From: an uncultured Paracoccaceae bacterium
GTDB lineage: Bacteria; Pseudomonadota; Alphaproteobacteria; Rhodobacterales; Rhodobacteraceae
Direction of reading: 5' to 3'
Length of the DNA: 64,000 nucleotides
Assembly: GCA_951812615.1 (NCBI GenBank)
Contig: CATOSU010000010.1
Coordinates: 1-64,000 of the forward strand
Translations under genes and position numbers: made by a program
Notes under the pieces: generated by a model
The model's input: the letters and a program-made list of their open reading frames with translations, nothing else
Database searches by the model: none
What the model was told of the DNA's origin: nothing
Part shown: one piece after another, positions 10,337 through 21,455 of the stretch
How positions within the stretch are numbered: position 1 is the stretch's first letter
How the letters are laid out: each line of letters starts with the position of its first letter

Positions 10337-11814
10337 GCCCGTCCTCCATCCAGCGCGGCCACGGCCACACTGGCCTGTTCCGCATCGTCAAAGGGCAGCA
10401 CATCGTCGCCGACGATCTGCCCGGTTTCATGCCCCTTGCCGGCAATCAGCAACGCGTCCCCCGGTCCCAGCGCATCAACGCCGCGCAGGATGGCTTCGGC
10501 GCGGTCGCCGACCTCTGTCGCCTCCGGCGCGCCGCCCATCACCGCCGCCCGGATCACCGCCGGATCTTCGCTGCGGGGATTGTCGTCGGTGACGAACACG
10601 ATATCGGCGTTGTCCTGCGCCGCCTGCCCCATCAGCACCCGCTTGCCCGGGTCGCGGTCGCCACCCGCCCCGACAATTGCGATCAGACGCCCCATCACAT
10701 GCGGGCGCAGCGCCTTCAGCGCCGTCGCCACCGCATCCGGCGTATGCGAATAGTCGACGAACACGGTCGCCCCGTTGGCCCGTGTCGCGGCCAGTTGCAT
10801 CCGCCCGCGCACCGTGGTCAGCCGCGGCAGGGTTTCGAACACATTCTCGGGCGTTTCGGCGCAGGCAATCGCCAGCCCGCAGGCCATCAGCACGTTTTCC
10901 GCCTGAAACCCGCCGATCAGGTTCAGCCGGGTCTGGAACGGTTCGCCTTCCCAGCTGAACCGCAAATCCTGTCCCGACGCATCGAAGCGCTGATTGATCA
11001 GGCTCAGATCGCCCAGCCCGCGCCCGACGGTCAGGACCGACATGCCGCGCGCCGCCGCGATCGCCCGCATCTCGGCCCCGCGCGGATCATCCATGTTGAC
11101 CACAGCGCAGGCCTCGTCGGGGGCCACGCGCCGGAACAACCCGGCCTTGGCCGCGAAATATTCATCAAAATCAGCGTGGTAATCCAGATGATCCTGCGTG
11201 AAGTTGGTAAACCCCGCCGCCATCAGGTGCACCGCGTCCAGCCGCCTCTGCGCCAGCCCATGACTGGAAGCCTCCATCGCCACATGGGTCACGCCCTGCC
11301 GCGCCGCCTCGGCCAGATTGCGGTGCAGGGTGATCGGCTCGGGCGTTGTGTGCGCCAGCGGCGCGGACCAAGCCCCTTCAATCCCGGTGGTGCCAAGGTT
11401 GATTGCCGCATGGCCCAGCTCGGTCCAGATCTGGCGCAAAAAGGTCGCCACCGAGGTTTTGCCATTGGTCCCGGTTACGGCGGCCACCACGTCGGGCTGG
11501 ACGCCGAACCACAGCGCGGCGGCATAGGCCAGCGCCTGTCGCGGATCCTCGACCACCACCAGCGCGCATTCGGCGCCGTCAAGCTCGGTCGCGGCGATGG
11601 CCGCGCCTTCGCCGTCAGTCAGCACCGCTGCGGCCCCCATGCGCAATGCAAACTGGATGAATTCGCCGCCATGCACGCGCGTGCCCGGCAGCGCAGCGAA
11701 CAGGAACCCGTCCTTCACGTCGCGGCTGTCCACCGCCAGCCCTGTCACCTGCGGATCCCGCCCGCCACGGGCGGTCAGCGCCAGCTGGCTGAGGGATTTC
11801 GTCACTTCCGCCAT
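10333..11814 (-). CDS. murE: UDP-MurNAc-L-Ala-D-Glu--meso-diaminopimelate ligase
   Basis: MurE adds the third residue of the stem peptide. The 493-aa protein carries the ATP loop VAAVTGTNGKTSVATFL, EASSHGLAQRRLDAV, FTNFTQDHLDYH and the C-terminal DNPRSE tetrapeptide (in FVTDDNPRSEDPA) that marks meso-diaminopimelate rather than lysine specificity, as expected of a Gram-negative cell. It starts 21 bp after ftsI and is coupled to murF by a four-base overlap. Confidence 0.97.
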   Translation of the reverse strand: MAEVTKSLSQLALTARGGRDPQVTGLAVDSRDVKDGFLFAALPGTRVHGGEFIQFALRMGAAAVLTDGEGAAIAATELDGAECALVVVEDPRQALAYAAALWFGVQPDVVAAVTGTNGKTSVATFLRQIWTELGHAAINLGTTGIEGAWSAPLAHTTPEPITLHRNLAEAARQGVTHVAMEASSHGLAQRRLDAVHLMAAGFTNFTQDHLDYHADFDEYFAAKAGLFRRVAPDEACAVVNMDDPRGAEMRAIAAARGMSVLTVGRGLGDLSLINQRFDASGQDLRFSWEGEPFQTRLNLIGGFQAENVLMACGLAIACAETPENVFETLPRLTTVRGRMQLAATRANGATVFVDYSHTPDAVATALKALRPHVMGRLIAIVGAGGDRDPGKRVLMGQAAQDNADIVFVTDDNPRSEDPAVIRAAVMGGAPEATEVGDRAEAILRGVDALGPGDALLIAGKGHETGQIVGDDVLPFDDAEQASVAVAALDGGRA

Positions 11815-11835
11815 GATCGCCCCCTTTAGCCCGCG

Positions 11836-13617
11836 TCAGTTCGAGGTCAGTGTTACACCACCGAACTGACCGGGCTCAATCTGAGGCCGGAGCCCCAGCA
11901 GCGGTGCCACCCGGCGAACCAGCTCGGCGGCAACAGGTACGGCGGTCCACCCGGCCGTGCGCCGGGTTTCGCCCAGCGTGAAAACCTCGGGCTCGTCCAG
12001 CGTGACCACCAGCACGTATTTCGGGTCATGCGCCGGAAACAGGCTGGCAAAGGTGGCGATCACCTTGTCGTCGTAATATCCGCCGCGCGGCTTGGGCTTG
12101 TCAGCCGAGCCTGTCTTGCCACCCACAGCATAACCGGGCACCTCGCCAAAGCTGGCCGTGCCCTCGCTCACCACCTTGCGCAGCATGCGCCGCGCCGCGG
12201 CCGCCGTGCTTTGCGACATCACCCGCGGACCCAGTTGCGGCCCATCCTGTTTCAGGATCGTCGGGCTGACGTAATGCCCGCCATTGGCAATCGCCGAATA
12301 TGCCGCGGCCAGATGCATCGGGCTGGTGGAAATGCCGTGGCCATAGGAAATCGTCATCGCCGACAATTCCGACCACTGTTTCGGCAGCAGCGGCTGCGCG
12401 CCGCCCGCCTCCACGATCTCGAACGGGGTCGGATCGAACATGCCCAGCGCTGCCAGAAACTGCTTCTGCCGCTTCGCACCGATCAATTGTGCCACCCGGG
12501 CAGTGCCGATATTGGATGATTTCACAATCACCTTGGTCAGCGACAACGCATTGCCATAATTGTGAAAATCCCGGATTTTGAACTTGCCCCACTGCAGCGG
12601 GCCGCGGATATTCACCATCGTGTCCGGGTTCATCAGGCCCAGATCCAGCGCCTGCGCCGCCGCAAAGATCTTGAAGGTCGAACCCAGTTCGTAAACCCCC
12701 TGAACCGAGCGGTTGAACAGCGGGCTGTCGCCGGGCTCTCCCTTGGTCGGGGGGCGCGGGCGGTCGTTCGGATCAAAGCTGGGCAGCGAGGACACAGCGA
12801 CCACTTCGCCGGTCTTTACGTCCATCAGGATCGCCGCTGCGCCCTTGGCGTTCATCAGCCGCATGCCACCATAGAGCACCCGCTCCATCGCCGCCTGTAT
12901 CGTCAGGTCCAGCGACAGCTGCAGCGGCCTGTTGCCGTTGGACGGGTCGCGCAGGTATCTGTCAAACTGTTTCTCAACCCCGGCGACACCGATCACCTCG
13001 GCGGAATTGACACCCTCCTTGCCGAAGGACGCGCCACCCAGAACATGCGCGGCCAGCCTTCCATTCGGATAAAGCCGCATCTCGCGCGGGCCGAACAGCA
13101 GGCCGGGATCGCCCAGATCATGCACCGCCTGCTTTTGTTCTGGGCTGATCTTTTTCTTGATCCACAAAAACTTGCGCTTGCCGGTGAAGTCCTTGATCAG
13201 ACGGTTTTCATCGAGGTCCGGAAAGATCGAAGCCAGCCCCTTTGCCGCTGCCATCGGATCCACCATCAGCGGCGGCTGGGCATAAAGCGAATGAGTTTCG
13301 AAATTCGTGGCCAGAATGCGGCCTTCGCGATCAACGATATCGGCCCGCTGGTTGGCGATGACCGTTCCCGCGGCACTGGCCAGCGGCTCAGACGGTTCCG
13401 ACGTCGCCATCAGCGCCATGCGCCCGCCAATCACCACGAAGGCGCATAAAAACGACAGGCCCAGCACCAACAGCCGGCTTTCTGCGCGGGCCCGCGTGCG
13501 CACCTGCATTTCCTCGTGACGCTGACGGATGTTCTCGCGCTCGATCGCGTCCGGGTTTTCGCCTTTTTCCCGGGCTGGCAGAATGCGGGCCAAAGGCCGT
13601 AATGGTGTCCGTATCAT
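11836..13617 (-). CDS. ftsI: Division-specific peptidoglycan transpeptidase (PBP3)
   Basis: FtsI is the bitopic septal transpeptidase. The 593-aa protein has a short basic cytoplasmic tail, one membrane helix at about residues 48-69, a dimerisation domain and a penicillin-binding domain with all three active-site motifs: SxxK (S313-TF-K316 in LGSTFKIF), SxN (S367-S-N369 in VKSSNIGTARV) and KTG (501-503 in GGKTGSADK). It overlaps the ftsL stop by four bases. The long cytoplasmic N-terminus, rich in charged residues, is normal for alphaproteobacterial FtsI. Confidence 0.96.
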   Translation of the reverse strand: MIRTPLRPLARILPAREKGENPDAIERENIRQRHEEMQVRTRARAESRLLVLGLSFLCAFVVIGGRMALMATSEPSEPLASAAGTVIANQRADIVDREGRILATNFETHSLYAQPPLMVDPMAAAKGLASIFPDLDENRLIKDFTGKRKFLWIKKKISPEQKQAVHDLGDPGLLFGPREMRLYPNGRLAAHVLGGASFGKEGVNSAEVIGVAGVEKQFDRYLRDPSNGNRPLQLSLDLTIQAAMERVLYGGMRLMNAKGAAAILMDVKTGEVVAVSSLPSFDPNDRPRPPTKGEPGDSPLFNRSVQGVYELGSTFKIFAAAQALDLGLMNPDTMVNIRGPLQWGKFKIRDFHNYGNALSLTKVIVKSSNIGTARVAQLIGAKRQKQFLAALGMFDPTPFEIVEAGGAQPLLPKQWSELSAMTISYGHGISTSPMHLAAAYSAIANGGHYVSPTILKQDGPQLGPRVMSQSTAAAARRMLRKVVSEGTASFGEVPGYAVGGKTGSADKPKPRGGYYDDKVIATFASLFPAHDPKYVLVVTLDEPEVFTLGETRRTAGWTAVPVAAELVRRVAPLLGLRPQIEPGQFGGVTLTSN

Positions 13618-13961
13618 GGGTTTTCTGCCTCCATCGTGGAGACATCGATCGCATTCGTGATCGGCAATAACGGATCAGGCGGATAGCCCACCTCGTCCAC
13701 GCGGCCGAATTGGTCAGGGCGCAGCGGCAACAGGCCCAGCCGGGTGAAATTGATCTCGGCCAGTTCCATCAGCCGGTCGGGCCGGTTCAGATAGGCCCAT
13801 TCCGCCCGCAAAACGCTCAGCCGCACCTGCGCCTCGCCGATCTGACGCTGCAGGCTGCGGGTTTCCGACAGCACCTGCTGCGTGGCATAGTTTTCACGGT
13901 AGGCCCAGAAGGCCAGCCCGAACACCCCCAGCGCCGTCAGCACGTATAGCAGCCCCCTCAT
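13614..13961 (-). CDS. ftsL: Cell division protein FtsL
   Basis: A 115-aa bitopic protein with an N-terminal membrane helix ([18 protein letters not shown]) followed by a coiled-coil-prone periplasmic segment ([19 protein letters not shown], then [20 protein letters not shown]) ending in a short tail. FtsL forms the FtsB-FtsL-FtsQ complex that activates FtsW/FtsI. Identity rests on size, topology, the YLNRPDRL motif common in alphaproteobacterial FtsL and the location between rsmH and ftsI, with four-base overlaps on both sides. Confidence 0.92.
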   Translation of the reverse strand: MRGLLYVLTALGVFGLAFWAYRENYATQQVLSETRSLQRQIGEAQVRLSVLRAEWAYLNRPDRLMELAEINFTRLGLLPLRPDQFGRVDEVGYPPDPLLPITNAIDVSTMEAENP

Positions 13962-14953
13962 CTTCTCCCTGCCCTTATCTGTGGCATTCCGATATCGCGC
14001 GCCTCGATGGACCCCGCCGGCGCGTCGGTGCGCACGGCCACCCGCAGCCGGGCCGACCGCGCCCGCGGGTTTTCCTCCAGTTCCGCCGCGTCCGCGGCAA
14101 TGGATTTTCGGGATTTCATCCGGAACTGTGGCTGCGTTTCCGGCGCTTCCGGCGCATAGCGGTTGGCCCGCCCGGCCCCGCCGGACCGTTGCTGAAGGAA
14201 CCGCTTGGCCATCCGGTCCTCGATCGAGTGGAAGGTCACCACCGCCAGCTGCCCGCCGGGCTTCAGCGCCCGTTCCGCGGCCATCAGCCCCTGATGCAGC
14301 GCCTCGTATTCCCCGTTCACGGCAATGCGCAGCGCCTGAAAACTGCGCGTCGCCGGGTGTGACTGACCTGGCCGCGCTGGCGGAAGGCTGGCCTCGATCA
14401 CGGCCGCCAGCTGCAGCGTGGTTTCAAACGGCTCTTCCTGCCGCGCCCGCACGATGGCCCGGGCGATACGCCGGCTCGCCCGTTCCTCGCCAAAAAGATA
14501 CAGAATATCGGCCAGCGCCGCTTCGTCCTCGGTGTTGACGATATCGGCGGCCGTGATCCCGCTCTGCGACATGCGCATATCCAGCGGGCCGTCCTTCATG
14601 AAGGAAAACCCACGCTCGGCCTGATCGAGCTGCATCGACGAAACACCAAGGTCCAGCACGATCCCGTCAAGGTCGCTGCCGAATGTGTCGAGCTCGGCGA
14701 AATTTCCCAGTTTCTGAACCAGCCGGTCACCGTATTGCGCGGCCCAGCCAGCGGCCATTTCGAAGGCCAGCGGATCGCGGTCCACCGCGATGACCTGTGC
14801 CGCGCCCGCGTCCAGCAAGGCGCGCGTGTACCCGCCCGCACCGAACGTTCCGTCCAGCCAGACCCCGGACACCGGGGCGACGGCCGCCAGCAACGGGCGA
14901 AGAAGGACGGGAATGTGCGGCAGGGCCGGTTCGGTTCTGGCCGCAGCAGCCAT
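13958..14953 (-). CDS. rsmH: 16S rRNA (cytosine1402-N4)-methyltransferase
   Basis: RsmH (MraW) methylates C1402 in the ribosomal P-site using SAM. It has [11 protein letters not shown], the SAM-binding [42 protein letters not shown] and [19 protein letters not shown] chose the start MAAAARTEP, giving 331 aa, the common length, because a GGGGGA run lies about 11 bases upstream and the start falls four bases past the mraZ stop. A second ATG at 14977 would add eight residues and overlap mraZ, but has no visible ribosome site. Confidence 0.94.
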   Translation of the reverse strand: MAAAARTEPALPHIPVLLRPLLAAVAPVSGVWLDGTFGAGGYTRALLDAGAAQVIAVDRDPLAFEMAAGWAAQYGDRLVQKLGNFAELDTFGSDLDGIVLDLGVSSMQLDQAERGFSFMKDGPLDMRMSQSGITAADIVNTEDEAALADILYLFGEERASRRIARAIVRARQEEPFETTLQLAAVIEASLPPARPGQSHPATRSFQALRIAVNGEYEALHQGLMAAERALKPGGQLAVVTFHSIEDRMAKRFLQQRSGGAGRANRYAPEAPETQPQFRMKSRKSIAADAAELEENPRARSARLRVAVRTDAPAGSIEARDIGMPQIRAGRR

Positions 14954-14957
14954 GGCC

Positions 14958-15461
14958 TCATGCGTCCCCCGCGCCATCGAGGAAGATCAGCGGATCGAAA
15001 TCCTCGCCCTGCTCCTCCAGCCAGCGCTGGGTCTTGGCAAGCTCTTCGCTCTCGTAGATCCCGGGGTTCCAGATGTGGAATTTTTCACCGCGGGAGGCGA
15101 AGAACGCCTCGCCTTCAAGGCCGATCTTCTGGCGCAGCTTTGCCGAAAGAACCAGCCGTCCGGTTTCGTCGACCGAGGATTCGACGGATTGCGTGTAAAA
15201 CAGCTGTTCCAGCGCCCGGCGCTGCGGCGCGCCACGGGGCAAGGCATCGATCTGACCGTCGATCTCCTCGACCGCCCGCATCGTGTAGCATTCAAGATAT
15301 TTCTGTTTGTCGCCGCCGTAGACGATCACCAGTTCGGGGTTTTCACCGGACTTCCAGTTCGGGTCCTCGGCCTCCAGCACACGGCGAAAAGAGGCCGGGA
15401 TAGACACCCTGCCCTTGCTGTCCACCTTGTGGTGGCTTTCGCCTCTGAACCTGCGGCCCAA
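14958..15461 (-). CDS. mraZ: Transcriptional regulator MraZ, first dcw gene, TTG start
   Basis: MraZ is an AbrB-fold DNA-binding protein that forms rings and represses its own dcw operon by binding TGGG direct repeats. The 167-aa protein shows both SpoVT/AbrB-like halves: [17 protein letters not shown] and [20 protein letters not shown]. The start is a TTG encoding [13 protein letters not shown], preceded by a GAAGGGA ribosome site about 9 bases away; no ATG fits. Slightly longer than E. coli MraZ (152 aa), with an acidic C-terminal tail. Candidate MraZ operators lie about 440 and 600 bp upstream. Confidence 0.95.
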   Translation of the reverse strand: MGRRFRGESHHKVDSKGRVSIPASFRRVLEAEDPNWKSGENPELVIVYGGDKQKYLECYTMRAVEEIDGQIDALPRGAPQRRALEQLFYTQSVESSVDETGRLVLSAKLRQKIGLEGEAFFASRGEKFHIWNPGIYESEELAKTQRWLEEQGEDFDPLIFLDGAGDA

Positions 15462-15507
15462 ACCCGTTCGTCCCTTCGTCGCGCCCCCGCGCCAGTTTTT
15501 GCTCCCC

Positions 15508-15554
15508 AGAAGAGGAAACGGCGGGTTGAACTGCTGCCACTGTTCAACCCGCCG
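15508..15554 (-). terminator. Terminator-like hairpin inside the mraZ leader
   Basis: Perfect 13-bp inverted repeat (15542-15554 with 15519-15531, 10-nt loop). Read on the minus strand it has the stem CGGCGGGTTGAAC followed directly by TTTCCTCTTCT. This is an intrinsic-terminator shape placed upstream of, not after, a gene, so it probably sets the fraction of transcripts that enter mraZ and the dcw operon. Confidence 0.7.
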
Positions 15555-15868
15555 CCCTCGTCCCGCTCTGCAGGGTGTCCAGCTGCGCGCGCCACCTGGG
15601 GGGATGTCTGCTCGCCCGCGCGCCGGATCTCTGTGTTTCGGTGAAAGCGAAGTGCCTGTATGAAACCTGCTTTTATTGTTGGTTGGGGTCTTGGTGCCCC
15701 TGCTGCCTCGTCCTCATCCGATGCACTAGGGATGCCATGGGAATTTATGGAAATCAATAGTCTTGTACGCCGCCAGACTAGGGATCGTGAGGGAAAAGGC
15801 CCAAAATTCCGGCCCTTCCAGCTGGGAAAGTGGCAGTTTCTTCGCTCTATTTGTTGCAGCAGTGGACT
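15508..15868 (-). ncRNA. upsM-like: Putative UpsM-like leader sRNA of the dcw operon (5' end estimated)
   Basis: The mraZ leader is about 400 nt long if transcription starts at the candidate promoter beside the TGGG repeats. It contains a strong terminator-like hairpin 47 nt before the TTG start. In Rhodobacter sphaeroides the dcw cluster is known to be preceded by an unusually long leader whose early termination releases the abundant sRNA UpsM; position, strand and hairpin here match that arrangement. I compared architecture only and could not compare primary sequence. The 3' end is set by the T-rich tail at 15508-15518. The 5' end is a guess; another possible promoter (15775-15804) would give a shorter RNA of about 260 nt. 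Confidence 0.5.
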
Positions 15869-15875
15869 CAGATAC

Positions 15876-15905
15876 TAGATATGGATGATTTTGACGAGCG
15901 CCCAA
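15876..15905 (-). promoter_or_regulatory. Candidate dcw (Pmra) promoter
   Basis: On the minus strand TTGGGC (15900-15905) and TATCTA (15876-15881) are separated by 18 bp. The -35 element overlaps the first TGGG repeat of the adjacent array, as expected for an autorepressed MraZ promoter. A second possible pair (TTGGGC at 15799-15804, TAGTCT at 15775-15780, spacing 18) lies downstream, so the true start site is uncertain. Confidence 0.4.
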
Positions 15906-15923
15906 TCTGCCCACGAAATCCCA
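15901..15923 (-). promoter_or_regulatory. MraZ-box-like array of three TGGG repeats
   Basis: CCCA occurs at 15901, 15910 and 15920 on the plus strand, meaning three TGGG direct repeats on the minus strand with 9- and 10-bp periods. E. coli MraZ binds TGGGN repeats with five-base spacers, the same period. The 16-bp block covering two of the repeats (15910-15925) recurs exactly at 16067-16082. Confidence 0.55.
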
Positions 15924-16055
15924 TGTTTTTTGCGACAGCTTTCAAAAAACGACATTTGTTTCTGATTTGTTCTCACTCAAACTCTGGCTCCCACTCTCGA
16001 ATCACCCCGAATTCCACGAATCCGTACCCATGATTCGCCCTGACTCGGGAGGTAA

Positions 16056-16082
16056 CCCATCTCCGTCCCACGAAATCCCATG
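16056..16082 (-). promoter_or_regulatory. Second TGGG-repeat array (MraZ-box-like)
   Basis: CCCA at 16056, 16067 and 16077 gives three TGGG repeats on the minus strand with 11- and 10-bp periods. It shares the 16-bp block CCCACGAAATCCCATG with the proximal array 157 bp away. A degenerate copy (CCACGAATCCG) begins near 16014 and is followed by CCCATG at 16027. No convincing -10 lies close, so this may be an auxiliary operator. Confidence 0.45.
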
Positions 16083-16261
16083 GCCCTGCCCTGGCATCCG
16101 CCCCATGTTGACCTAGGGGAACACCGGCGCGGCCTGAGGCATCTGCCGCACTCACGGGCGGGTTGCACAGAAATACAGCACGGCACCCATGTTTTTGCTG
16201 CATAGCAGCATTGCGCAATAAGACCATTGTGCATCTGCAGCATTTCCTTATCTTGTTAGCG
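16083..16261. other. Intergenic segment upstream of the sRNA pair
   Basis: No credible coding frame. It holds a short perfect hairpin TGCTGC-ATA-GCAGCA around 16196-16210. Weak plus-strand promoter-like pairs (for example TTGTGC then TTATCT, 15 bp apart) precede the sRNAs. I cannot fix the sRNA promoter. Confidence 0.4.
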
Positions 16262-16361
16262 GAAACGGGATTAACGGATCAGGTTCTCATCTCCTCCTCC
16301 CTTGGGGACCTGAATTTGGCGGCGGCGCCACTCCTCCTCCCTCGGTGTCGCCGCATTTTTC
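16262..16361 (+). ncRNA. ccsR-like: Cuckoo/CcsR-family small RNA, copy 1
   Basis: Two hairpins each display the anti-Shine-Dalgarno sequence CTCCTCCTCCC in the loop. Hairpin 1 pairs 16280-16288 with 16304-16312 (9 bp, two G-U). Hairpin 2 pairs 16319-16329 with 16344-16354 (11 bp, two G-U) and is followed by TTTTT, making an intrinsic terminator. This is the architecture of the alphaproteobacterial cuckoo RNAs, called CcsR (conserved CCUCCUCCC-motif stress-induced RNAs) in Rhodobacter sphaeroides, where tandem copies help adjust C1 metabolism and stress responses. The 5' end is approximate. I see no small DUF1127-type gene in front, unlike the R. sphaeroides cluster. Confidence 0.8.
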
Positions 16362-16365
16362 TCCC

Positions 16366-16458
16366 GCGAATGCTGCTCTGGCCTCCTCCTCCCTTTGGCC
16401 CGGGCACATGAAGAGAACGGTGGCGCCTCTCCTCCTCCCTGGCGTCACCGTTTTTTTC
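16366..16458 (+). ncRNA. ccsR-like: Cuckoo/CcsR-family small RNA, copy 2
   Basis: Same plan as the preceding sRNA. Hairpin 1 pairs 16375-16383 with 16397-16405 (one mismatch) around a TCCTCCTCCC loop. Hairpin 2 pairs 16418-16427 with 16441-16450 (10 bp) around TCTCCTCCTCCCT and ends in seven T residues (16451-16457). The CCTCCT loops could base-pair with ribosome-binding sites or sequester proteins. The two copies differ in stem sequence but conserve the loops, which argues for selection on the loop motif. The 5' end is approximate. Confidence 0.8.
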
Positions 16459-16498
16459 GTTTTGGGCCTTCAGCCAAAAGTGTAGGATCTCGGCCAAA

Positions 16499-16804
16499 AT
16501 GCCGGAGCATAATGTGCCTGCCTATTTCATTGCCCAGATCCAGATCGACGAACCCGAGGAATACCAGTCATACCTGGACGGCTTCATGCCGATATTCGAC
16601 CGCCATGGCGGTCGGTTGCTGACGGTTTCCTCAAAGCCGATCGAGATTGTGGAGGGAAGCTGGGCATATGATGGCGTGGTGTTGATGGAGTTTCCCTCGC
16701 TCGAAGCCGCACGGGCGTGGAAAGATGACCCGGATTATGCGCGGCTTGCCTCTATCCGCCAGCGCACCGCGCGCACCAACCTGATCCTGGTCGACGGGAT
16801 CTGA
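16499..16804 (+). CDS. DUF1330 domain protein
   Basis: A 101-aa protein of the DUF1330 family, small dimeric alpha/beta-barrel proteins of unknown function. Typical features are the opening PAYFIAQIQIDEPEEYQSYL, HGGRLLTVSSKPIEIVEG and FPSLEAARAWKDDPDYARL. It begins about 40 bp after the terminator of the second sRNA, with AGGAT upstream of the ATG. It converges on uvrD with a six-base gap. No partner genes suggest a pathway. Confidence 0.88.
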   Translation: MPEHNVPAYFIAQIQIDEPEEYQSYLDGFMPIFDRHGGRLLTVSSKPIEIVEGSWAYDGVVLMEFPSLEAARAWKDDPDYARLASIRQRTARTNLILVDGI

Positions 16805-16810
16805 CATCCC

Positions 16811-19225
<2,415 letters not shown>

Positions 19226-19436
19226 GGCGGCAAGTTAGCGCGGAACCGGGATGCGATAAAGAGGTGTTCGCATTCTGTTCCGGACGATGTGCTTGACCCG
19301 CCGGGCGTGAATGCCGCAGGCTGTACACACGCATTCACGAGTGATTTGATCGCGGCCCGGTATTCGGGGGCCATTTATGTTGGACATTGCCCGGCGCTGC
19401 CTCAGATTGTGCCGTGAAGACAAGGAGATTTCGAAC

Positions 19437-21383
19437 ATGACGACTGCCTGGACAAACGCCTTGCGGCTTTCCGCGGCTGCCTCGGCCCTGATTGCCGGTC
19501 TTGCCGGACCTGCATTGAGCCAGATCCACCCCACTGAGGAATCCGTCGAAGGCACGTTCCCGGACCAGCCATTTTCGCCATATGCCAACCGCACGCTGCC
19601 CGAACGCCCGCTCTGGGGGGATACACACCTGCACACTGGCCTGTCGCTGGACGCCGGCGCCTTTGGCAACACGCTGCTGCCCGACGAGGCCTGGCGTTTC
19701 GCCAAGGGACAGCAGGTCATTTCCTCCACCGGGCAGCCGGTGCGCCTGGCCCGTCCGCTGGACTGGATGGTGCTGACAGATCACACGGACCTCATGGGCT
19801 TTGCGCCGGACCTGCAGGCGGGCAAACCCACGATTTTGGCCGACGAAAAGGGTCGCGAATGGTACGAAGGCTACACGGCAGGCGGCGCTGCCGCGGGCGA
19901 AAGCGCCTTTGATCTGATAACCAATTTCTCGCAGATGACCCTGCCCGATGCATTCACGACGGCTTACGGTCCCGGTGGGGATGCCTTCTCGTTTACTTGG
20001 GAGCATATCGTTGATGCCGCGGAGCGGCATAACGATCCGGGCACATTTACTGCTTTCATCGGGTTCGAATGGACCTCGGTTCCCAAGGGTTTCAACCTGC
20101 ACCGAAACGTCATGCTGCGCGACGGCGGCGTGCGTGCCAAGCAGGTTGTCCCACCGGTCACACAGCCCCCTCAAGGATCTACTGACCCAAATTCGCTCTG
20201 GGACTGGTTGGAGATGTACCAGGACAAGACCGGCGGCCGTGCTGTTGCCTTCGCGCATAACGGCAACTTGTCGAATGGCTGGATGTTCCCGACGGAAGGC
20301 ACCTATCATGGCGGAGTTGTCGATCAGGAATACGTTGAACGACGAGCCAAGTGGGAGCCGCATTACGAAGTTACCCAGATCAAGGGCGACGGGGAGGCAC
20401 ACCCCGCACTTTCGCCCGAGGACGAGTTTGCCGACTACGAAAACTGGGATGTCGGGAACCTTGATCTGACCGAACTCAAATCCGAAGAGATGCTGGCGGG
20501 CGAATACGCGCGTGAAGCCCTGAAACTCGGCCTGATGCTCGAAGTGAAATTCGGCGTGAACCCGTACAAATTCGGGATGGGCGGCGCGACGGACAGCCAT
20601 ACCTCGCTGACCACCGCGGAGGAGGAAAATTTCTTCAGCAAATCGGTCAGCGTGGAACCCTCGCCGACCAGGATCGAACATCCCTTCATCGCCAGCGATC
20701 TGGGCCGGATCGAAGGGCATACGCTGGTTGCATCGGGCTACACCGCGGTCTGGGCGACGGAAAACACCCGCTCGGCGATTTTCGACGCGTTCAAGCGACG
20801 CGAAACATACGCCACCACCGGCCCGCGGATCGGCCTGCGCATGTTCGGCGGCTGGGATTTCACTGATGACGATCTTCGGACCCGCATCCGGGCCGAAATC
20901 GGATACTCCAAGGGCGTGCCCATGGGCGGCGATTTGCGTCCGCGTGAAGGTGACGCCGCACCCAGCTTCATGATCTATTCCCTGAAGGATCCGATCGGCG
21001 CCAACCTGGACCGCATTCAGGTGGTCAAGGGCTGGCTGGATACGCAGGGCGAGCTGCATGAAAAAGTCTATGACGTGGCTTGGTCCGACGGACGGGTGGC
21101 CGATGCAAATGGCAAGGTCCCGCCGGTCGGCAACACCGTGGACCTGGAAGCCGCCAGCTGGTCCAACACCATCGGCGCGTCCGAGCTGTCGACGGTCTGG
21201 ACCGATCCGGATTTCAACCCGTCGGAACGGGCGTTCTACTATGTGCGGGTGCTGGAGATCCCCACGCCGCGCTGGGTGGTTTATGACAAGGTGCGCTTTG
21301 GCATCGACCTGCCGGAAGAAGCGCAGCTGATCCATCAGGAACGCGCCTATTCCTCGCCGATCTGGTACACGCCGGCAGAATGA
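19437..21383 (+). CDS. Secreted DUF3604 protein
   Basis: A 648-aa protein of the DUF3604 family, whose members resemble PHP-type metal hydrolases; function unproven. The start was set at [12 protein letters not shown] because AAGGAG lies 9 bases upstream and a Sec signal peptide follows directly (hydrophobic stretch to GPALSQ, cleavage near residue 29). Metal-binding-type motifs are [16 protein letters not shown] near the mature N-terminus, [21 protein letters not shown] and [14 protein letters not shown]. The 211-bp region to divergent uvrD should hold its promoter; none is clear. Likely periplasmic. A hydrolytic role is inferred. Confidence 0.83.
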   Translation: MTTAWTNALRLSAAASALIAGLAGPALSQIHPTEESVEGTFPDQPFSPYANRTLPERPLWGDTHLHTGLSLDAGAFGNTLLPDEAWRFAKGQQVISSTGQPVRLARPLDWMVLTDHTDLMGFAPDLQAGKPTILADEKGREWYEGYTAGGAAAGESAFDLITNFSQMTLPDAFTTAYGPGGDAFSFTWEHIVDAAERHNDPGTFTAFIGFEWTSVPKGFNLHRNVMLRDGGVRAKQVVPPVTQPPQGSTDPNSLWDWLEMYQDKTGGRAVAFAHNGNLSNGWMFPTEGTYHGGVVDQEYVERRAKWEPHYEVTQIKGDGEAHPALSPEDEFADYENWDVGNLDLTELKSEEMLAGEYAREALKLGLMLEVKFGVNPYKFGMGGATDSHTSLTTAEEENFFSKSVSVEPSPTRIEHPFIASDLGRIEGHTLVASGYTAVWATENTRSAIFDAFKRRETYATTGPRIGLRMFGGWDFTDDDLRTRIRAEIGYSKGVPMGGDLRPREGDAAPSFMIYSLKDPIGANLDRIQVVKGWLDTQGELHEKVYDVAWSDGRVADANGKVPPVGNTVDLEAASWSNTIGASELSTVWTDPDFNPSERAFYYVRVLEIPTPRWVVYDKVRFGIDLPEEAQLIHQERAYSSPIWYTPAE

Positions 21384-21455
21384 CACGACCTGTCCGGCCC
21401 GCCATGTGACATAGCGGGCTGGACATTCTGCAGATCCTTGCCGCAAATGCGCGGC

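Noticed and set aside
15660-15878. 72-codon plus-strand frame in the mraZ leader region
   Set aside because: No ribosome site and low-complexity composition, and it lies antisense to the proposed leader RNA.
16279-16440. CCTCCTCCC repeats as a CRISPR or simple tandem repeat
   Set aside because: Spacing is irregular and each copy lies in the loop of its own stem with terminators, so sRNA hairpins explain them better.
15462-16498. Possible RNase P RNA, 6S RNA or tmRNA in the large non-coding gap
   Set aside because: None of the conserved core sequences of these RNAs (for example the GAGGAAAGTCC region of rnpB) is present on either strand.
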